A stretch of 64,000 bases of DNA from Hofstenia miamia (GCA_004352715.1 SCFE01000065.1:843112-907111), one strand, 5' to 3'; positions 21,968 to 34,722 are shown, counted from the stretch's first letter. Program-made: numbers and translations. Notes: generated by a model not told the origin, from the letters alone.

Positions 21968-22765
21968 CTAAATTACACAAAAAACTTGAATTAACTCTAC
22001 AAACTTTTCCTAGGATGACAAAAATTGATAGAAAATATTAGATTTCAAATCAAACATTCAATTAAACTCAATTAATTGAAGGTTAATTATCAGACGAGAA
22101 ATCAGCTCTTCGTTTCCCAAGAGCATGAATTAACAAAATTCTTGCTGCCAAAAGTATGTCCATGATTAATTTCACATACACGACCAACACAATTTATTTA
22201 CTATACATAATGGAATAGATTTCATCAGAAGCGTTTGCGCGAAGCGTTGCCTTATTGGAACGTTAAGCTGTTATGTATGTTACATTCTCCACTGAGTAGA
22301 ACTTAGTATTGAATTTAATTATACATCATTTCAGAATTCCGTAACGGACCCACATTTCATTTTTCTACAAAAATTATTAAATTAACATTCTAAAAAATGT
22401 CTGCTAATTAAAAAAATACAGGAATACTTTCGAAAAGAAATTCGACGTAATATCGTTGAAAAAACGTCAAAACCAAAATATCATTTTGAAAATTCAATTT
22501 CCCCTTTAAAAAAGTTGAACTTCATATGGTAATACGCCTATTTACCCGCAAATTGTTTGAAATACATAACTGAACCCAACCCACACCCACAGTTTTCCAT
22601 TACCATACCCGCATTTCTTTATTATTTAGTTCTTTGTTATTTTTGCGGCTGAATGTTCTAACCGCAATACTACCCGCATATTTCTATGTATACCGCATTT
22701 ATAACAAAAGTCACATCCAACCCGCACACGCGCGGGAATAACCAACCCTTGTCAACCCGTGATGG
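21968..22765. other. Intron with CCCGCA-rich patch
   Basis: The first 570 bases are plain intron. From 22540 to 22765 the strings acccgca and aaccca recur many times and the G+C content rises. A degraded hAT-type element is likely, but its ends cannot be paired. Confidence 0.4.
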
Positions 22766-22806
22766 CAGAGATGCAATTGGATCGGATCGGATCGGATACG
22801 GATCGG

Positions 22807-24685
22807 ATCTACATTTTGAGAAAATTCGGATCTGTTTCGGATCCAAAATATTTAAAAATTTGTGAATATTATCCATTGTATACAGTACGCGAATTTTTAC
22901 ATTGAATGCCACTTTAAGTGCGTTAATAATCTCAATCAAAGTGCAATTTTGTATTAAGTTGAATTTCATTGTTCATACAACAGGTTCCGCGTTATTTTTT
23001 CCAACATCTTATAAAATTGGTTCCGAATATTTCAAATCTGAAAATGCGATTAATGTTAGCCATGAAATAAAGATAAAATTTTAAAGCAACAAAAACATTT
23101 GTTTGTATAAACTTGCAAATGGAAAAGCAGAAAGCTTAGTTGTCAGAAGGTTTGTGATTATTATATATAAAAAATTTTATAGAGTCATAAATTTGGCATA
23201 GCAATAATGGAGTATTAATTTATTTAATGTTGCTTTTACATGTATAAATTTGTAAAATTTTTGATCCAATCTAGTATCCAATTTCAATGAAAAGTAAAAT
23301 TCAAATTTATATTTAAATTTCAAATTTAGTTTAAAAAATGAATTTTTCTATCACGGATTTTAATGCACTCTACCAAATTTTTTTTAATGTCTGGAAATAT
23401 ATATTTTGTATATGTTGTTTAACTTACCATTGTTTGTGCTATTTCTATTTTCATCTCTTTAACTCCAAGTTTGAAACAACTTCAATTCTCAATTCATAGT
23501 AACATTGCAAAGTTGTAATTATTGGACTTGGACATAATAAAATTTATAGGACGGTAATACCATACGAAACTCAACTATTTAAACTCCTTGAATATACAGG
23601 TACATCCTCGATTATCCGAACAGGGTGAACTGAAAATTTTTTTTGGACGTTCGGATAAGGCGAAAATTCGGATAACCGAGGAAGTCAAAAACCATTCCGA
23701 CCTTAAGTTGAAATTGAACACAGGAAGAAAGCAAGAGTCCAGAGAGAAGTTTTATTTATGTATTTTCATGTTGTACACTATTTTTTAACAAAAAAAGAAT
23801 CAATAGTCGATTGCTTTCGAGCAGACTCACGCTTTTCCGCGGCGAGTTCCCGCAACTGAAGGATCATTGCAGTGTTGACGTGATTGGACTCCTTTTGGTA
23901 GCNATCTACATTTTGAGAAAATTTCGGATCTGTTTCGGATCCAAGGATTTTTAAAAATTTGGGAATATTTTTCATTGTATACAGTACGCGAATTTTTACA
24001 TTGAATGCCCCTTTAAGTGGGTTAATTATCTCAATCAAAGTGCAATTTTGTATTAAGTTGAATTTCATTGTTCATACAACAGGTTCCGCGTTATTTTTTC
24101 CAACATCTTATAAAATTGGTTCCGAATATTTCAAATCTGAAAATGCGATTAATGTTAGCCATGAAATAAAAATAAAATTGTAAAGCAACAAAAACATTTG
24201 TTTGTATAAACTTGCAAATGGAAAAGCAGCAAAGCTTAGTTGTCAGAAGGTTTGTGATTATTATATATAAAAAATTTTATAGAGTCATAAATTTGGCATA
24301 GCAATAATGGAGTATTAATTTATTTAATGTTGCTTTTACATGTATAAATTTGTAAAATTTTTGATCCAATCTTGTATCCAATTTCAATGAAAAGTAAAAT
24401 TCAAATTTATATTTAAATTTCAAATTTAGTTTACAAAATGAATTTTTCTATCACGGATTTTAATGCACTCTACCAAATTTTTTTTAATGTCTGGAAATAT
24501 ATATTTTGTGTATGTTGTTTAACTTACCATTGTTTGTGCTATTTCTATTTTCATCTCTTTAACTCCAAGTTTGAAACAACTTCATAGTAACATTGCAAAG
24601 TTGTAATTATTGGACTTGGACATAATAAAATTTATAGGACGGTAATACCATACGAAACTCAACTATTTAAACTCCATGAATATAT
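22807..24685. repeat. About 790-bp allelic duplication across single N
   Basis: Sequence 22807-23596 recurs at 23904-24685 with about 1% substitutions and a 12-bp indel (caacttcaattctcaattcatag against caacttcatag). The second copy begins right after the single N at 23903. Copy 1 leads into a Tigger insertion at gaatata, while copy 2 reads straight on (gaatatattatg). This is best explained as two haplotypes placed in series. Confidence 0.85.
23597..23902 (-). mobile_element. Tigger-like transposon end with transposase C-terminus
   Basis: The plus-strand edge CAGGTACATCCTCGATTATC at 23597, preceded by TA, is a Tigger/pogo terminal repeat (catCCTCGattatCCG). Subterminal ttcggataa motifs follow. 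On the minus strand from 23902 a frame reads YQKESNHVNTAMILQLREL, AAEKRESARKQ and STIDSFFVKK, with stop at 23778. A Lys/Gln-rich end closing with T-I-D-S-F-F is the C-terminus of Tigger/jerky-type DDE transposases. The body of the element is missing because the scaffold switches haplotype at the N (23903). Confidence 0.8.
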
Positions 24686-25398
24686 TATGATTATATTTGA
24701 TGACAATTGTATCAAATAGATCGCTACAAAGCTTACAAAATCAGCAAATAAATGAATTTGGTTAGAGCTTTGGCAGAGCAATTATCAATTTCCACTCATA
24801 ATCAAAGTCATGCCAATCAGAAACAGATTTGCTTTTTTTTGGGTGGACAATTATAGATAAAAGAACTAATCTATTTCAAACATAGAGGAACATTGGTCGA
24901 AAATTCGAGGCCCAGTTTATGATCGTTGACAAAAACATTTCTTGAAATTTTTTTTGGCTTGAACAAAATTGAGTGTATTAGATTGTAGTACTAGAAGAGC
25001 ATTTAATGCTATTGTAATATTTCAAAATTTAACATTGATTTTTCAAAACATTGCTTTTAAGTTATATTGGTTTCACTAGGTTTGAGTTAATTGGCATGCA
25101 CTATTGCGTAAGTCGTCTTATTTTTCCAATAGCTCGGTCCAAGCCCGACCCTGTCTTTCCCTGTATATCGTATACGGCCATTTTTGATCTCAAGACAGTG
25201 TTGACGCACTTAAAATTTCATAATCGCATTTGAAAAAACAAATATATTTTAAGTTCATGTTTATTTATTATTAGAATGCTTATTTTAAATAATAAATGAG
25301 TTATTTAGATTGGGATCTGTTTCGGATCAAAAACTAAAATTCTCTTAAAATTTCGGATCGGATCGGATCCTAAAATGTTGGATCCGATTCCATCTCTG

Positions 25399-25823
25399 TT
25401 TGATAGTAAGATGATAAATTTTAAGAATTTTCATCCGAAACCTAATTCTAAGAATATTTCAATAATATAAGAGAACGAAAATCCATTATCTTTATATCTG
25501 GCAAATGCGCATTTAATTTGAAATATTTTCTTACTAAAAAATTGAATTATTTAGCAAACTGGCAAAAAACAACTTTTCATTTGGTTGTCAATTTTATATA
25601 ATTAACCCTATAAACAAAATTGCACTAACACTACTATTATTTCGTTGTGTCGGGGGAAATTTCTATTTGGATTGCGGGAGACACATTCAATAACGTGTTT
25701 AACAAATAAGAATTCTGGATAAATGAGAAATTAGTATTACAGGATAGGATATTAAGATCTTAAATTAGATGCTTAAAATTATACAAAATTGAAAGTTTCA
25801 TTTTATATTTCATAGAGACTTAC
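25399..25823. other. Intron, nothing recognised
   Basis: A+T-rich intron between the composite hAT element and the Pro/Ser linker exon. Confidence 0.5.
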
Positions 25824-26059
25824 AAGAATCGCTACTTTCCATAGAAAAGCTTCTTTCCTGATTATTAGACAGCTTCCCACTGGGTTTTAAGTGATTGTCT
25901 AGACGAATTTCAGGAATATTGCTTCGGTGGGGATGCATTCCTGGATGTGATGACGAGGTCTGTTGGACAGGTGGCGGTGGTGGTAATTGACCCGAGTGAG
26001 ATTTTGCCCGGTGTGGCGAAAGAGACTTTTGGCGGTTGCTTTCATTCACACTCTCTTTT
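25824..26059 (-). CDS. stac: STAC-like gene, Pro/Ser-rich linker exon
   Basis: This exon of about 236 nt has a tcattttag acceptor and a gtaagt donor. The open frame contains SVNESNRQKSLSPHRAKSHS, then GQLPPPPPVQQTSS, a His/Pro stretch, NIPEIRLDNHLKPSGKLSNN and SFSMESSDS. The PPPPP run is a possible SH3 or profilin ligand and the Ser-Pro sites could be phosphorylated. It ends one base (T) into a Trp codon completed at 21967, and that phase fits. At its start the strong acceptor leaves one extra base, while an AAAAG acceptor five bases inside (start 26054) would join the 35.5-kb exon in frame, giving a Glu codon. G+C content is clearly above that of the flanking intron, which supports real coding. 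Confidence 0.75.
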
Positions 26060-26732
26060 CTAAAATGATATGTGCTTGATAATGAAGTCCAAACATGAAG
26101 AATTAACTTAGAATGAAAAGCGGGTTAAATGAAAAATATGAGTGAACTCAGTCTTAAATAGTAAGTGACTTAGGAATCGTTCAATAGCAGTAACACTCAT
26201 TCAAATACTCAAATGTTAATTTCAATTCGAGATCAAAAACGTTTTGAGAAAACTACTTTTGAAAACTTCTGAATAACGCAAGTCGTCTGAGAAACATTCT
26301 GAAACATTCTTTTCGTAGAAAGTCTTTTAAAAGTTTAGAACGCTTATTTTCTAAAAACCACTTTTTCAACCTTGCATGTTTCAATAAAGGCTACAATTTA
26401 AAGATTCACATTAAACAAACACACGGATGGTCAATTTCTCGTGCGGAAATGTAATAAGTTTGATTTGTTAAAGTAGTCAACCTGAGCAATATGAAGTATA
26501 TTTATGATGGCAACTACATACAAGAATATTGCAATTTTGTACTTTAATAAAATTCCCAAAGTTTTCAATTGAAATAATTTGTAATAATTTATTGAAATTT
26601 TAAACTTTAAAGTGCATTATTTGAGAAAATCTAAAGGAAAACCGCTGTGGTACAACATATGTGAGTATTTATATTTGAAGAAACTCTCTGTAAATATCAG
26701 AAAGAACTAAACATTTAGTTAACTAGGTTGTG
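26060..26732. other. Intron, nothing recognised
   Basis: The search for a missing exon of phase 1 to 2 here gave no convincing candidate. Otherwise plain A+T-rich sequence. Confidence 0.4.
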
Positions 26733-27235
26733 TAACATCCTCTACCAGGCATTATTACTGTTTATCCTTTGTTACTCTATAACATTGGTTGTATCTTTGC
26801 GGGTAGGGATTTACTAACTAGATACTTACTGTTTAACTTTTGTTTACTTCTGTTAACATAACATAACTAGATTTAACTATTCACTATTTAGGTAATGAAG
26901 CCATACAGCAATCTCTCCAAAGATCGATAATGGGGATCTGCCCGAAGCGGATCTCCACATCCAGTTTCACCAGTCCATCGATGATCCATTTTGTTGAGTT
27001 CCACATCTCAGCTCAGTGATGCAACTTATGTGTACCCTATCCTAGCTCGGTGCATACTCAAGACAAGACACAATTCGACTTAGACTCTATTTTGTAAAAG
27101 TGTTTCATGAATGTGCAACCGGACTCGTTACTAGCTGCTTAATTAATCTTACATGTAGCCATTACCGAAATATATTGGCTTTAATAAATAGTTTAATATT
27201 GAGCAACTTCCTAACCTACTTTATTAATTAGTACA
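26733..27235. mobile_element. Possible solo LTR
   Basis: A G+C-richer block begins TGTAACATCCTCTACC, typical of Ty3/Gypsy LTRs, carries a late tttaataaatag polyadenylation-like signal and could end at gtaca (27235). I find no matching 4-6 bp target duplication, primer-binding site or internal region, so the ends are uncertain. Confidence 0.35.
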
Positions 27236-28590
27236 TGTTCGGTCGTTTTATCGGTCACTTTATCGTCAATAATTTGTATCTAAAATAGTAATAATATATT
27301 TTAATCATCATTCTTCTTCGATCTTATTCTCCTCTTGGTTTGACGTTTAGCAGCTTGATTAGTTTGGATGATGCTACAGTTGGTGTGTTGAGAACCAATA
27401 TTGAACTAATATGCAAAACAACTAATTGCACTTTGTTAGTTCCCAAAAATTTGCAATTAACAATTAATGTCCGGTAATTTTATAACACAACATATATGAG
27501 AATAGTAATTTATTTGCGATGGATAATTTGAGTTTTAAATTGAAAGAACATAATTGAGCAAATGATATTTTCAATTTTAATTTCGTATTTGATTGATACT
27601 AGTATGCCAAAAAATTTAGCATAAAACAAATATTTAGAAAAAATATCTAAAAATGGTGCAAATATACTGAAATTTTTTAGGTAGTTGATGATTTCGGATT
27701 TTACATTAGAGGGCAGTTTCTTAAAAAAATATGTTAAAAACTAATACATATACTTCTCAAAGCTATTTATAAGTTCATAACAAAAAACTTTAATTTAATT
27801 GTTCAACTGCAAAGAAATCAGTAGAAGACTTCTCATTATGTGGTAAAGCTCTCAATTCTACGTCATTAGAAAACGTAATGTTCCTTAATGCGTAGAGGTT
27901 ATTGTACAATTAAGCTTAAACACTTTAAAAAATTTACATATTGTGTAATTTTTTGATAATGAAGTCCATCTTTGCTGTATAATAGGTCGTTACTTTCTAA
28001 AACATGAGCAAACTTTACAGTGTGTCCCATTTCCTTAATACATGAGTTCAATTTTAATATTTTTCGAATTTCAACAGGATTTTAAAGAGGCCCAATTTCA
28101 GTTAAGATCAAACATTGAAAACTATTGGCATTAGAAGATACTTGAATTTTTGGAAATTTCCTTTAATAGTCTCGAATTTGCAATTCTGTAGCACATCATT
28201 TATTCCTGCACTTACTCATTCTCGAACTTCCTTAGCATTTATATGGTGGTGTACTGAGATAGAAAATTGGACATTTGATCTTCAGTAGCTCCACATGTAC
28301 TGTTATTTTCCCTAATTATATAATATTTTTCCAATAACTCTATCAGTGCCTCTTTTTTCTAGTTTTCGGAACATGTTTGTGAGCTTTTTTTGTATTGTTG
28401 AGCTGAACTTAACAAATTCTTCAATGGAGATAAAATACTTTTTCCGAGGAATTCATCATGAGTAAAGAAACTGATCCTTGGTACAAAGCCTTTATATGAA
28501 TTTGCTAATAATGCATAATTTCAGTTTGAAGTATTTTGATATTCAATAGAGAATCTTATAATATTGAATTACATTATTCATGGTGAGAAT
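27236..28590. other. Intron, nothing recognised
   Basis: A+T-rich. Only short ORFs, which look random. Confidence 0.5.
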
Positions 28591-29006
28591 CAGGGATTTC
28601 AATTCCTTCATAGCAATTGGTAATTGATAGTTTTCCTGGAATTGGAATTGAAAATTAAATTAAAAATTTTTTTGTCAGAATTGATGTAGAAATTGGCATT
28701 CTAAATTGATTTTACAACTCCCCCTAATTCACAAAATTATTACTTATACCCGAATAAGACCCCGATCGCACTATTTACGACGCGGATTATCGATTAATCA
28801 AATTCATGGGAATGGTTTTTGTAAAAAATTTAATTATAATTATAATTATGTAGATGTAAAGAACTTAAAATTATTTATGAATATTTACATCACAGATTTC
28901 AGCAAAGTTGCTAACTAATATAAATCTTACTGGGAATTGAATTGGAATTGAAATTGATATTATTGGTCCGTAGAAATTGAAATTTGGATTGAATCACCAA
29001 GAGCTG
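28591..29006. mobile_element. hAT-type MITE with GTGAGAAT duplication
   Basis: The 416-bp element begins CAGGGATTTCAATTCC and ends, in reverse complement, CAGCTCTTGGTGATTCAATC. It is flanked on both sides by the identical octamer gtgagaat (28583-28590 and 29007-29014). Both arms repeat ggaattgaaattg-type motifs. An 8-bp duplication and CAG termini indicate hAT. No transposase. Confidence 0.75.
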
Positions 29007-29014
29007 GTGAGAAT

Positions 29015-30009
29015 GCCTCTAGTCTCTTGTTTACTATGAATAATTAGATTGGATTTCAAAAAACCAGTTTTCAGCCAAATTCAACATATGATAAAACTGT
29101 AATAAAGCATTTAAAAAACGCCCTACATTTGAAAAATAACAAATTTCCCAACAACAGGATTTTTATGAAAGTTCAGAGGTTAAACAAACCAAAATGTGAA
29201 CTAAAATGGGTGTAAATCTGCAATTTTTTCAGAGAGTTCTGCTTTATCGTAAATGATTCTTGTACAAATAGCTTTAGTTTCTTTAAATACTCTTATGAAA
29301 AATACAATAAACTAGAGATACATTCATCAATATAATTTGGCCATATCCTTTAAGGGGTACTCCTAGAAAAAAATTTTTATGTTGTCTTTCATTTTTAGAA
29401 AATTGGCTTACGCATATTTAATAAGCTGAGTACTAATTAAAAATGCAAATTTATGCATGCTACTAATCATTTCATAAATTGTGGTTGCATAGGGCTCTTA
29501 ATTAGCTTTAATATGATATATGGTTTGCCTATATAAATGATTCACATCACCTGGAAAAATTTGCTGCAAAGTATATCTTTTATTTCCTTTGTATTAAGTT
29601 CCCATGGCAACCAAATTTCCGATTCCTCCGAAATTTTGTTTTTTCAACGTTACAACCTTCGGTTATTACATGCATACCATTATTTTTTAAAATAACCTCA
29701 AATCTGAGAAAATTGATTTTCTGTGGGGATATCCTCTTAACTGATTTTGGCAATCTTAGAGCTTCTGTAGCACGTTTTTACCCTATTAAGAGAATACTTT
29801 CAATTAAAGATACCTTTAAAAAATATACTGCGATTCCAAATGACTATACCCAAGCAAATTTTATGTTCTATTTAAGATTTGTGTAAACTGTGCAACAGTA
29901 AAACCATCAAAGTGATATGCAACAACTCTGTGTACTTGACTCACTATATGCATCTCTAATGATGACGAATTTGTAAATTTGTAACACGAACTATTTAGTA
30001 AAAACAAGC
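29015..30009. other. Intron, nothing recognised
   Basis: A+T-rich without ORFs or repeat ends. Confidence 0.5.
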
Positions 30010-30320
30010 CTCGAAGAGATTACACTTCATTAACCTCCTCAAGAAAAGCGGCGTATCGTGCAATGATACTTACGCGGTATAGGCATCTCTTATCCGATCT
30101 GTACTTGAATATTGTGCTCCTGTTTGGAACAACTTTTTAACGAAAAAGCAATCTGACAGGCTGGAACGAGTTGAAATTAGAGCGTTCACAATTATATTAC
30201 CAAATAATGATTACGAACATTCGTGTTCTCACCTCCACACTGTTAGTCTTAGAGTGAGAAGATCTGAGATGTGTAACCAGCTCTGGAGTAGTATGAAAAA
30301 AGTTTCACATCCACTTCACT
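30010..30320 (+). pseudogene. LINE RT C-terminal fragment
   Basis: Plus-strand reading: LIRSVLEYCAPVWNNFLTKK then QSDRLERVEIRAFTIIL, SHLHTVSLRVRRSEM and NQLWSSMKKVSHPLH. The R-vLEY--PvW---Lt--qsd-lE--q-Ra--ii block is the best conserved part of the C-terminal half of CR1/Rex-type LINE RTs. The frame runs into nine N at 30321. Upstream (ASKRLHFINLLKKSG) a shifted frame continues the match for about 20 codons. Confidence 0.75.
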
Positions 30321-30329
30321 NNNNNNNNN

Positions 30330-30680
30330 GAGCAGGCTAAGCAAAGGGAAGATGAAGTGATAGCCGTTGAGGCCGAAGTGGCGGAAGCAGCAGAACCAGT
30401 GGACGCAGAAACTGAAGCAACAATCAAGGAAAATATGAAGGAAGAAATAGGTGAGAGAACTAGGTTGCCAGTTCCAAGAGGAGTTAAGAAAAGCAAGCTA
30501 GCAGTAGAGACAGCAAAGGTCAATAAAGTGTTNTTTTTAATTTCACATAGTCTTGCTAGTTCTAAAGACAATACATTAAAACTACATCGATCTCAGCATG
30601 ATTTAGGCAGTTGCAAGCTTTTAGAAGAAGGGTTAGCTTACAGTATTATAGCTTGCAAGCATAAGTTAGTCAACTATTAG
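30330..30680 (+). other. G+C-rich acidic ORF between two N joins
   Basis: A plus-strand frame reads AKQREDEVIAVEAEVAEAAE, PVDAETEATIKENMKEEIGE and RTRLPVPRGVKKSKLAVETA, up to a single N at 30533. Codon-third-position G/C and overall composition differ sharply from the surrounding intron. The segment sits between nine N and one N, so it may be a small contig put in place by scaffolding. After the N the frame continues with unrelated-looking A+T-rich sequence. I cannot identify the protein. Confidence 0.35.
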
Positions 30681-33263
30681 TGGCGATGTGCCAAACAAAG
30701 CAAATAAGATTGAAGAATATCTATTCGAGGTGAGAAAAACCAAAATCTGAATATAAGATTTAGCATTTCTGATCAACTTGAAATGAATTCATTAAGAATG
30801 GGAAGTTGTGTATTATTAAGATTAAGTGCAACACAAAATGCCATCCCAACAACAGTCATGCATTCTTACCAACAGAAGCAGATCGCGAGCTAGCCCAAGC
30901 TTGCTGCTTGGATTTCTGCAAACAGAGTCAATTAAAACTACCCATACCAAAATTTAAACGAATAGCATAAAACAGCTATTACAACATAGTCTGAGCTTGC
31001 ATTGACACACAGTCTAACAAAAATCAAACATGTAATTCAAAATGTAAATGGTGTAAATAAAATTTAGGGCTATTGAAATAATTAAGGTATAGTATCTAAA
31101 AAAGTGGAATTTGAGTTTGTGACTTTATAAATTGCAATTACGATAGAGAAAAATAATTCTATACACTTTTTCTAAAATATTCTACAAATCTTGATTGTGT
31201 GTGGAAGTGTAAATGATGATGTAAAACTGTACTATAGTTAGTTATTTAACAAGATATTACATGTTTATGATGGGAATAGAGAACTCGATTTTAGGTCACT
31301 CCACTGCATTTAAAACTAAACTACCACTGTGGTCAAATTTTGCCGCTTTTGAGATTTGATATTGAATTTAATATCTGATTGGAAAATGAACTTTCAATTT
31401 TATCCAAGCGTGTTAAGAAATACTAAAAGCCTTTTACATAGACCCTGGACACATCTATGGGGTTGTGGCCGAACATTTGTGCTAAAACTTATTCCTGTGT
31501 CTGAAGCATATGCAAACAAGAATTTTTTTCAATGAGAAAAGCGAATTTTGTAAAAATATTTCAAATCTTTCTATACCTAGTGTTCAAATAATCGAATGCC
31601 TAAGGGGACAACAACTACGCAGAAATATTTAGTTTTCTAAGAAAACTATGTGAGCCCCATTTAGGCGCGGCTAGACGGGTTCGCGCTTGGTCACAAATCA
31701 ACGACCAAAAAGAAAGATTAGAGTATTCTATCTTGTGGTTTCTTCATTAATTCGTGAGTATAAGCGTTTACAATGTTTTGGGGAACCATCAGATTTTAAA
31801 AAATCCCTAGTAGGATTGTTAAGAAAGTTGAAACATGCATTGGTTGTCGCGCTCCCATGTAATTCTTAAAATTTGTAGTAAAAGCTTGAAGGATTGATCT
31901 TGTTCGATGAAATTTTGGATTCTTAAAAAATCAAGCAAATAATCCCCATAAATAAGATGAAGATAACCAAGCAAATGGGAGAAACAAGTAACTACATACC
32001 TTATTGAAACGTGCGGCACGCAGAATCCGAGGTATTGGCAAGATTTTTAAAAGATATGAAGGATTAATTTCTTTTTCTTATTATGGTTTGATATAGTGGA
32101 TAACTTTACTAGTTTGCGTGTTATGATAGAATAGTAGACTTTCAAAAAATGCATTAGAAAATTGATCTATTGTTGTGAGAGGCTTAAAATCATCGGATCA
32201 AGTCAAAGAAATGTACTGAAACCCTTCTTCAATATGATATAATCTCAGTAAGCCGTGTACAAATGCGGAGGTCTACGTTTGAGAATGTTAAATATGTTTA
32301 TCCCACTTAAAGTCTTCATGTCAACTAGTGGCTTGAGACAAAGTTGCACGATTTTTCTACAAATCGGAGATTTTAACAAATACTATGACAACGAATGTTA
32401 AGTTTTTTAGCTATGGTTCTTTACATTTCAACTTTACCTTCCCTATAAGTATGAATAATAATTCGCATAAATGAACCGCATTCCAACATCATCTGTTCTA
32501 CATTGCATAATTGGGCTCTCTGAACTGAAAGAAATATGCAAATGGATAAATCAAGAGTAAACTCTTGCAACTAGTCTCGTATTGCATGCTTTTAAATATA
32601 GTTTTTGTTTTTTCTACGTTCTTAATTACTCATTGCACTTTGTGAATCACATAAGCAACTTGTCGCTAGTATTGTTTTATTACATGCATATGGTTTGAAT
32701 ATACACCTGTTAATAATTTCTAAAATTTGACATGAGATATGGAAGTTAAATTGTTGTAAAAATACATTTATTCTTATACATCCCAATATTACAAAGAGCC
32801 ATGAATTTGTACCAAGCCGATATGCGATAGGTAATTAAAACTTCACAACTTTCATAACGTCATCCAAAACAACAAGGCCCATAAAATTACAGTGTATTTT
32901 CAAAAAGTTAATTGTTTTATCAACAAGGGCTGATATTGATTCCTAAGATGGAGATTATTATCATCGACTATTTCAAATCAAATGCAAGCACATTTGCGAG
33001 GGAAGAGACTTATATTATTGAGAGGCAGTTTGTATTACGTTTCATGAGATATCTAGCAGATTTGTGAGCAGTGGATACCTGAATTAAGTTCCAGTCATTA
33101 AAATTAACCTGAGACAGAGTCGCAACATGCAAACTAAATGTTTTCTGATATGTGAAGTGAAAACAATTTAGAAACCTGGTTTTGCACTCTTTTCAATAAG
33201 TAATTTGTATTATAATTTAATATGATTTCTATTGTTTAGCCTTAATTTAACCAATGGGTAATA
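30681..33263. other. Intron, nothing clearly recognised
   Basis: The minus-strand ORF near 31819-32019 (FKLLLQILRITWERDNQ) faintly resembles the LINE segment FLKKFLRLAWERHDN at 11.5 kb but is too short to claim. The rest is plain sequence. Confidence 0.4.
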
Positions 33264-33271
33264 TTTGACAC

Positions 33272-33632
33272 CAGACTTGTCAACGAGCCGTAATTTCTAA
33301 GCTCGGCTCGTTTAAATTTTGAGTAATTTCAGTTCGGCTCGGCTCGCCACATAAAATCTTTCAATGAGGCTAGTTTCAGCTCAATATTTTTCTTTAAAAT
33401 ATTGTGCTCTCAGAATTTTTTCAATTGCTCTTCCTAATATTCAATAAACATTTCTGAAATACGATTATAAGTAAGGAATATTGAATGAAAAAATAAGAAA
33501 AATCTGCATAATCAAATTAACAAGCAGCACTATAAATCTGATTTGCCTAAAAACGGCTCGTTTTGGGCTCGTTGTATATCCAATACCCTGCTCAAGCTCG
33601 GCTCGGCTCGGCTCGGCTCGTTGACAAGTCTG
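33272..33632. mobile_element. hAT-type MITE, family CAGACTTGTC, full copy
   Basis: This 361-bp element has terminal inverted repeats CAGACTTGTCAACGAGCC and GGCTCGTTGACAAGTCTG and a perfect octamer duplication tttgacac (33264-33271, 33633-33640). Subterminal ggctc/gagcc arrays (gctcggctcggctcg) are present at both ends. It is non-coding. Related copies lie at 43297, 51309, 62526 and 63888. Confidence 0.9.
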
Positions 33633-33819
33633 TTTGACACAATTTGAAAAATGAAAGGGNNNNNNNNNNNNNNNNNNNNNNNNNNNNNNNNNNNNNNNNN
33701 NNNNNNNNNNNNNNNNNNNNNNNNNNNNNNNNNNNNNNTCCAATCGTTGTATATCCAATACCCTGCTCAAGCTCGGCTCGTTGACAAGTCTGTTTGACAC
33801 AATTTGAAAAATGAAAGGG
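33567..33819. repeat. Gap with duplicated flank
   Basis: The right end of the MITE and its flank, from cgttgtatatccaatacc to gaaaaatgaaaggg, appears before the 79-N gap (33660-33738) and again after it. The copy before the gap has two extra ctcgg units. The gap is probably false and the two sides are alleles. Confidence 0.8.
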
Positions 33820-34722
33820 TATACAAAAAGCAGCACTAAAAATCTTGCTTACAGGTTAAATAAAGCAAATTTAGTTGAATAAACGAATAGTAGTTGACAT
33901 AAAAGCCACTGGAAAGACATTGCTACATTGAGGTTAAATCCTTAGTGTTTTTACAATGCAATAATTTGAACTCTACCAACTTAATAAGTTCGCGATATAG
34001 TATGTTGTGAAAAATATATTTGTTTAGATTGAACCTAGTTCTCAGGGACCACTATATTTCGTCCAAAACGGGGTAATTGATAGTTATTAGGTGTAGATAT
34101 GTAGCCATCTACCTTGTACAGTGTAGAGAATTAAAAACAGTAATTTGTCGTTTCTAGCCGAAGATAAGAAAAGAACTTGCTGCAAAATTGAGGCGAATTT
34201 GAATACAGAGTCTGAGTACACACTCCAGAAATGGAAAAAGATGAATATTTTCGAAAAAAATGCAATGAAAGCGAAGCGATGCGATGCGATGCCCTACCCA
34301 CCAACTGCCTGGTGTCTCAAATACAGTAAATAGCTTGATAAAACTGTGAAAAGAATTTTGTGGAGAAGCGCAGATAAAAATAAATTGGCAATAAGCATTA
34401 ATTGTAAACAATTGAACAGGGAGTTCATTAAATGTTGCCTTGCTTGTCAAATGTGGTGACAGGTTGAAGTGGGTTACAACTAATAACAATAGACTGTGCA
34501 TTTCTCTCGGTTGCTTCAACAATCTAAAACAGTAATTCAAGTTTATTTAAGACAGCACGTCTTCTCAGAACACTCAATTCATAATTGTCCTTTACACCGT
34601 GTGATTTTAAAAGAAATAGAAAAATGAGAGTATTTAAAATAAAAAAAAACTATGCCTTCCTACACCAATATTAGCTGCGATACAAGTTCGTTAGATTAAG
34701 GTCACTATTAAGCAAGTTAGAG
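33820..34722. other. Intron, nothing recognised
   Basis: Open frames at 34145-34540 on both strands overlap each other and resemble nothing known. They are treated as chance. Confidence 0.45.

Larger units (their letters stand above)
22766..25398. mobile_element. hAT-type element with GGATCGGATC arms, nested and duplicated
   Basis: The left end CAGAGATGCAATTGGATCGG and the right end, in reverse complement CAGAGATGGAATCGGATCC, form a terminal inverted repeat. Flanking octamers cgtgatgg and tttgatag match at five of eight positions, so any target duplication is eroded. Inside lie a Tigger insertion (23597-23902) and a false assembly duplication (22807-23596 against 23904-24685), so the real element is about 1.5 kb. 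I could not read a hAT transposase in it. Confidence 0.65.

Noticed and set aside
33300-33620. CGGCTCGGCTCGGCTCG arrays as a CRISPR- or satellite-like repeat
   Set aside because: They are the subterminal arrays of a hAT-type MITE with target duplications.
34145-34540. Overlapping ORFs on both strands, one with many Cys and Lys
   Set aside because: The frames shadow each other and neither resembles a known domain.
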